In this document: positions 21,251 through 24,972 of the stretch, in pieces | How the letters are laid out: the number at the start of each line of letters is the position of its first letter | Numbering within the stretch: position 1 is the stretch's first letter | Origin: CAYOWK01 sp964407665 | GTDB lineage: Bacteria > Pseudomonadota > Alphaproteobacteria > Caulobacterales > Hyphomonadaceae | NCBI GenBank assembly: GCA_964407665.1 | Contig: CAYOWK010000055.1 | Location: 1 to 24,972, forward strand | Length of the DNA: 24,972 nt | Direction of reading: 5' to 3' | Position numbers and translations under genes: made by a program | Notes under the pieces: generated by a model | The model's input: the letters and a program-made list of their open reading frames with translations, nothing else | Told to the model about the DNA's origin: nothing | Database searches by the model: none

Positions 21251-21673
21251 ATGCCCTCACCCACCGACCTCTTCCACGCCGCCCGCGACGCCCTCGCGCA
21301 CAGCCATTCGCCCTATTCAAAATTCCCCGTAGGCGCCGCCATCCTCGCGGACGATGGCCACGTTTACACCGGCGCCAACATCGAGAACCTGTCCTTCCCC
21401 GAAGGCTGGTGCGCCGAGACGACGGCTCTCTCCCTGATGGTCATGGGCGGCGCCCGCCGCGTGGTCGAGATCGCGGTCTACGCCCCGAAGCACGACCACT
21501 CCGCCCCCTGCGGCGGCTGCCGCCAGCGGCTCTCGGAGTTCTCCGCGCCTGAAGCGAAAATCCACCTGTGCGACGCTTCGGGCGTCACCCGCACAGTCAC
21601 GCTGGCCGACCTGCTGCCGGCGGCGTTCGACGCGACGCTGGCTTTATCGCGCGGACTGTCCTGGAAGGGCTGA
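21251..21673 (+). CDS. cdd: Cytidine deaminase
   Basis: Deaminates cytidine and deoxycytidine to uridine and deoxyuridine in pyrimidine salvage. It is 140 residues, the size of the homotetrameric form. Zinc ligands and the catalytic acid are visible: C54-A-E56 in EGWCAETTAL, and C87 and C90 in APCGGCRQRL. The substrate segment PYSKFPVGAAI and GANIENLSFPEGWC are typical. The ATG at 21251 has no strong ribosome-binding site. It stands alone between a REP-like element and the convergent hybrid kinase gene. Confidence 0.95.
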   Translation: MPSPTDLFHAARDALAHSHSPYSKFPVGAAILADDGHVYTGANIENLSFPEGWCAETTALSLMVMGGARRVVEIAVYAPKHDHSAPCGGCRQRLSEFSAPEAKIHLCDASGVTRTVTLADLLPAAFDATLALSRGLSWKG

Positions 21674-21721
21674 AAAAGCAGACCGCCTGAACCCAACCTC
21701 AGCCCGGAGGTGGCGTCCTTT

Positions 21722-23209
21722 TCAGCGCGCGCCATCCGCGCGGGCAAACCGGGAGCCAGCAACGCGTGCGATCTCGACGAGGAGTGTGCGTTCATCCAGG
21801 GGCTTCGGGACATAGCTGTCCATGCCCATGGCCAGATAGCGTTCCCGGTCGCCGCTCATCGCATCGGCCGTGAGAGCGATGACCGGGATGGAGCGCCAGT
21901 CGTGGCTGGCGCTGCGGATGTTCCGAATGGTTGTCGGCCCATCCATCACCGGCATGTGCATGTCCAGCAGGACGACATCGAAAGCCTCCCGCTCCAGGGC
22001 CGACAGCGCGGCGACCCCGTTCTCGGCTTCGACAATTCGCAGGTTGAGCGGCGTCAGGAAGAGAGAAGCGATCCTGCGGTTGATGGGCTGGTCGTCCACG
22101 AGCAGAATCCGGAGTCCCATTGTCGCGACCGTCTCGCGGATCTGGTTCCGGTCTTCTGGCCCCTCTGCAGGGGCCGACACGGGCCGAGGGCCTGCAGACC
22201 GTGCGAGGAACGTCACGAAGAATACCGATCCCTCCCCGGCGACAGACGTCGCCCCTGCGGTTCCTCCCATCAGTTCGGCAAGTCGGCGCGTGATTGACAG
22301 GCCAAGCCCGGTGCCGCCGTGCCGGCGCTGGGTCGTCGCATCCGCCTGCGCAAACGGCTGAAAGAGGCGTCCAAGGGTTTCGGCGTCCATCCCTGCACCG
22401 GTATCGGACACCCGGATCTCCACGAGACACGTCCCGCCCTCGCCCGGACGCGCGCTCACGGCGATCTCGACACCCCCGCTCTCTGTGAACTTGATGGCGT
22501 TCGAAAGAAGATTCGAGACGCACTGCTGAATCCTGATCTGGTCGAAGGACAGCCAGTCCGGAACATCCTCCGGGATCGTCAGGACAAGGTCCAGCCGCTT
22601 TTCGGCTGCACGGGCCAGCCAGAGCTGGTGCTGGCGGCGCATGACTGTCCACAGGCTGGCGTCAGCATGGACGACCTCGAATCTTCCAGCCTCGATCTTG
22701 GACAGGTCGAGGATATCGTTCAGCAGCGCCATCAGCGTGCCGCCGGACTCCTGGATCGCCCTCACATAGTCCCGCTGAGTGGAACTCAGGTCCGTGGAGC
22801 CAAGCACCTGAGTCATGCCCATGACGCCGTTGAGCGGCGTCCGTATCTCGTGGCTCATGTTGGCCAGAAACGCGGACTTCGAGGTGCTGGCGGACTGGGC
22901 GGCGGCGAGCGCGACATGCAACTCGCTCCGTGTCCTGCGAAGCCGCGTAACAATCGTCACCACGAAAGCGATCATCGGGGCGGCCGCACAGAACGACGTG
23001 ATCAGACCCACCAGGGCGATAACCCAGAGCGCTCCGCCATCCGCAGACGACGGCGCGAACACCCGGATCCCGAGGAATACCAGAACCGATAACGCGCTGC
23101 TGGTTGCCGTTGCAGCTACACACAGCAGCGCCATCCGCGTTCGGGGGCCCAGCGCCTCCGACAAGCCGATCGCTTTCTCAAGCAGGGGATTGGCCAACGG
23201 GTCGCTCAC
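21722..23209 (-). CDS. Membrane hybrid histidine kinase (HisKA-HATPase-REC)
   Basis: A 495-residue sensor kinase. Two transmembrane helices (about 26-50 and 60-90) are separated by only about ten residues, so there is no periplasmic sensor domain. A short coiled linker follows. HisKA has FLANMSHEIRTPLNG with H120. The HATPase has the N box SNLLSNAIKF (about 232-241), G1 SDTGAGM and G2 GGTGLGL (298-304). The C-terminal receiver has LVDDQP, phospho-acceptor D416 in VVLLDMHMPVMDG and K469 in VPKPLDE. There is no Hpt domain, so a separate phosphotransfer protein is expected. The start is GTG at 23209 with a GGGTGA-like signal upstream. No cognate regulator is adjacent, so it is an orphan. Any link to the receiver pair at 11902-13711 is untested. 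Confidence 0.93.
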   Translation of the reverse strand: MSDPLANPLLEKAIGLSEALGPRTRMALLCVAATATSSALSVLVFLGIRVFAPSSADGGALWVIALVGLITSFCAAAPMIAFVVTIVTRLRRTRSELHVALAAAQSASTSKSAFLANMSHEIRTPLNGVMGMTQVLGSTDLSSTQRDYVRAIQESGGTLMALLNDILDLSKIEAGRFEVVHADASLWTVMRRQHQLWLARAAEKRLDLVLTIPEDVPDWLSFDQIRIQQCVSNLLSNAIKFTESGGVEIAVSARPGEGGTCLVEIRVSDTGAGMDAETLGRLFQPFAQADATTQRRHGGTGLGLSITRRLAELMGGTAGATSVAGEGSVFFVTFLARSAGPRPVSAPAEGPEDRNQIRETVATMGLRILLVDDQPINRRIASLFLTPLNLRIVEAENGVAALSALEREAFDVVLLDMHMPVMDGPTTIRNIRSASHDWRSIPVIALTADAMSGDRERYLAMGMDSYVPKPLDERTLLVEIARVAGSRFARADGAR

Positions 23210-23642
23210 GCTCTCGTCACCCAGGGCGACCCATCAGGACCACCGGCAGGTTATTTCTCGGGGATGCGGCCCAACCCTAAGACCTCCGCTGAATCACTGA
23301 TATCTCAGGGTTGTCGCGCTGGCGACCTCCCTGAACACGAATGAACGCCACCCGCCTCACGCGTCGTTGGGGAAGCCCCGCCTCCGAAGTGATAAAAAAA
23401 TCGAACAATCCACTGTCCGGCACATCCCGGCCTGCATGCGGCGACTGCTCCGGGCGGCCGAACAGTCCCCAAGGGGACGTTGATCGGGGCCCTGCCGCGA
23501 TATCCACAGCCCCGCGCACGGCTTTCGCGCCTCGCCCGTCCCTGCGTCACTATTTGTTAACCGCCGGGCTGTCCCTGATTATGGGATTCAGGCTAGGTGT
23601 CCCGCCTCTGCCAGAACCCCGTCCCAGGTCCACGGATTCCCC
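23210..23642. other. 433-bp divergent intergenic region between hybrid kinase and parE
   Basis: I see no convincing gene here. It holds a strong imperfect hairpin (23305-23334), a seven-A run (about 23395-23401), a second hairpin GTCCCC-AA-GGGGAC (23465-23478), and GANTC sites at 23291-23295, 23585-23589 and 23635-23639. It must contain the promoters of both genes; I cannot place them with confidence. Confidence 0.5.
23305..23334. repeat. Imperfect hairpin in the hybrid kinase upstream region
   Basis: TCAGGG-tt-GTCGC (23305-23317) pairs with GCGAC-ct-CCCTGA (23322-23334) around the loop GCTG, leaving a 2-by-2 internal mismatch. It lies about 96 bp upstream of the kinase GTG. No U-tract follows, so a leader structure or protein site is more likely than a terminator. 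Confidence 0.4.
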
Positions 23643-24972
23643 ATGTCCAAAGAGAATCAGGCGCGCATGTTCGATGACAAGGGCTCCGACGGGTACTCGG
23701 CCAAGGACATCGAGGTCCTCGAGGGTCTGGAGCCCGTCCGCAAGCGCCCTGGCATGTATATCGGAGGTACGGACGAGCGCGCCTATCACCACCTCTTTGC
23801 TGAGACCCTCGACAACTCCGTCGACGAAGCGGTCGCCGGCCACGCCAGCCGCATCGACGTGCATCTGGACGCCGAGGGCTTCGTGACCGTGCGCGACGAT
23901 GGCCGCGGCATCCCGGTCGACCCGCACCCGAAATACCCGAAACAGTCCGCCCTCGAAGTCATCTTCACGATGCTGCACTCGGGCGGCAAGTTCTCGAACA
24001 AGGCCTACCAGACGTCCGGCGGCCTGCACGGCGTCGGCATCTCGGTGGTCAACGCCCTGTCCGACCTCGTCGAGGTCGAGATTGCGCGTGACCGCAAGCT
24101 CTACACGCAGACCTACAGCCGCGGGAAACCGACCTCCAAGCTGATCCTGAAAGGCGCCGCCCCCAACCGGCGCGGCACCCAGATCCGCTTCCACCCCGAC
24201 CCCGAAATCTTCGGCGACAAGCTCCACTTCAAGCCCGCCCGCCTCTACGCCATGGCGCGCTCCAAGGCCTACCTCTCGCGCGCCGCGCAGATCCGCTGGA
24301 GCTGCGACCCGAGCCTCCTGAAGGCCGACGACAGCACGCCGGCCGAAGCGATCCTCTCCTACCCCAATGGCCTCGCCGACATGCTGACCGAGACGACGGC
24401 GGGCGCCAACATGGTCATCCCCTCGGCTTTCACGGGCCGGGTCGACATGGAGGGCGGCGTCGCCGTCGAGTGGGCCGTCTGCTGGTCCGCCAACGGCTTC
24501 GGAGAGGCCGACGGCTTCGCCCGCTCCTACTGCAACACCATCCCCACGCCCGAAGGCGGCACCCACGAGGCGGGCATGCGCTCGGCCCTCACCAAGGCCC
24601 TGCGCGCCTATGGCGAGATGACCAACGTCAAGAAGGCCGGCCTCATCACCGCCGACGACGTGCTCGGCACGGCCGGCGCGCTGCTCTCCGTCTTCATCCG
24701 CAACCCTGAGTTCGTGGGCCAGACGAAAGAGAAGCTCTCCACCGCCGACGCCTTCCGCGTCACCGAAACCGCGATGCGCGACCGCTTCGACCACTGGCTG
24801 ACGGCTTCGACCAAGGACGCCAACCGCCTCCTCGAATGGGCGATCGGCCAGGCGGAAGACCGCATGCGCCGCCGCAAGGACAAGGAAGTCTCGCGCCAGT
24901 CCGCCACCCGCAAGCTGCGCCTGCCCGGCAAGCTTGCAGACTGCTCGGACGGCTCGGCCCAGGGCACGGAGA
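23643..24972 (+). CDS. parE: DNA topoisomerase IV subunit B, N-terminal 443 codons (partial)
   Basis: ATPase subunit of topoisomerase IV, which decatenates daughter chromosomes with ParC. The frame from ATG 23643 is open to the window edge. Visible parts are LEGLEPVRKRPGMYIGGTDE (27-46), the N box AETLDNSVDEA with E54 and N58, DDGRGIP (85-91), the ATP lid GGLHGVGISVVNALS (126-140), YCNTIPTPEGGTHEAGM (about 296-312), and the transducer lysine in QTKEKL (K362). PGMYIGGTDERAYHHLFAE and the TIPTPEGGTH form favour ParE over GyrB. The TOPRIM motif EGDSAGG should follow just beyond the edge. The long open frame on the opposite strand (23550-24794) is a composition artefact. Confidence 0.95.
   Translation, partial: MSKENQARMFDDKGSDGYSAKDIEVLEGLEPVRKRPGMYIGGTDERAYHHLFAETLDNSVDEAVAGHASRIDVHLDAEGFVTVRDDGRGIPVDPHPKYPKQSALEVIFTMLHSGGKFSNKAYQTSGGLHGVGISVVNALSDLVEVEIARDRKLYTQTYSRGKPTSKLILKGAAPNRRGTQIRFHPDPEIFGDKLHFKPARLYAMARSKAYLSRAAQIRWSCDPSLLKADDSTPAEAILSYPNGLADMLTETTAGANMVIPSAFTGRVDMEGGVAVEWAVCWSANGFGEADGFARSYCNTIPTPEGGTHEAGMRSALTKALRAYGEMTNVKKAGLITADDVLGTAGALLSVFIRNPEFVGQTKEKLSTADAFRVTETAMRDRFDHWLTASTKDANRLLEWAIGQAEDRMRRRKDKEVSRQSATRKLRLPGKLADCSDGSAQGTE

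Noticed and set aside
20413..21552. A 379-codon plus-strand frame over the lipoprotein and cdd genes.
   Set aside because: It overlaps two real genes in another frame and is Arg-rich out-of-frame translation.
21696..21711. ACCTC...GAGGT dyad between cdd and the hybrid kinase as a terminator.
   Set aside because: Only a 5-bp stem with a short, offset T-tract; too weak to call.
23291..23639. Three GANTC sites in the parE upstream region as a sign of CcrM cell-cycle control.
   Set aside because: At this base composition one or two such sites are expected by chance in about 430 bp, so three are not convincing evidence without methylation or expression data.
23550..24794. A 414-codon minus-strand open frame opposite parE.
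   Set aside because: The parE reading frame is unmistakable; the antisense product is a Gly/Val/Asp-rich low-complexity shadow.
1..24972. tRNA genes, rRNA genes, CRISPR arrays, insertion sequences, toxin-antitoxin or defence islands.
   Set aside because: I read through the gaps and gene set and found none with support; the RHH domain at 11487-11648 was considered as an antitoxin, but no toxin-like partner is adjacent and its frame continues into PII.

Overview
The window is a GC-rich, densely coded chromosomal segment of an alphaproteobacterium. Three things point to the Caulobacterales/Hyphomonadaceae-Maricaulaceae neighbourhood: the order aspS | rnd | ppk-ppx | hdaA | purM-purN, the HdaA-type short DnaA homologue, and two UrcA-family secreted proteins. 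This placement is an inference from gene content and not a database match. I see no tRNA, rRNA, CRISPR array, insertion sequence, integrase or phage module.

Layout. 1-378 (-) is the 5' part of aspS, divergent from rnd (502-1674, +), which starts at TTG. A minus-strand cluster at 1678-7629 reads DUF2066 protein > hdaA > ppk > ppx > small lipoprotein. It combines replication-initiation control with polyphosphate turnover. Divergent from it are purM and purN (overlapping by 4 nt), an MscS-type channel and a small membrane protein. At 11148-11708 (-) a PII signalling protein lies in one continuous frame with an upstream ribbon-helix-helix DNA-binding domain. Divergent from that are two tandem paralogous receiver-domain proteins (11902-13711), the first without the phospho-acceptor aspartate. 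Then come a quinone-oxidoreductase-like enzyme (-), an AT-rich gap, two UrcA proteins (+), a minus-strand group GNAT > DUF952 > pyrD, a small cysteine-containing protein (+), a TetR regulator (+), a membrane protein and an XRE regulator diverging around a palindrome, a transglycosylase-like lipoprotein, cytidine deaminase, a hybrid histidine kinase (-), and the first 443 codons of parE running off the right edge.

How the genes fit together. Most of the content is housekeeping: purine and pyrimidine metabolism (purM, purN, pyrD, cdd), tRNA charging and RNA processing (aspS, rnd), chromosome replication and segregation (hdaA, parE), and phosphate storage (ppk, ppx). The more unusual material is regulatory. 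It comprises the RHH-PII frame, the pseudo-receiver/receiver pair, the palindrome between the membrane protein and XRE genes, and the rnd ribosome-binding site buried in a hairpin. The strongest candidate for something undescribed is the RHH-PII frame. Its architecture resembles NikR (RHH plus a ferredoxin-like sensor) with a PII sensor in place of the nickel-binding domain.
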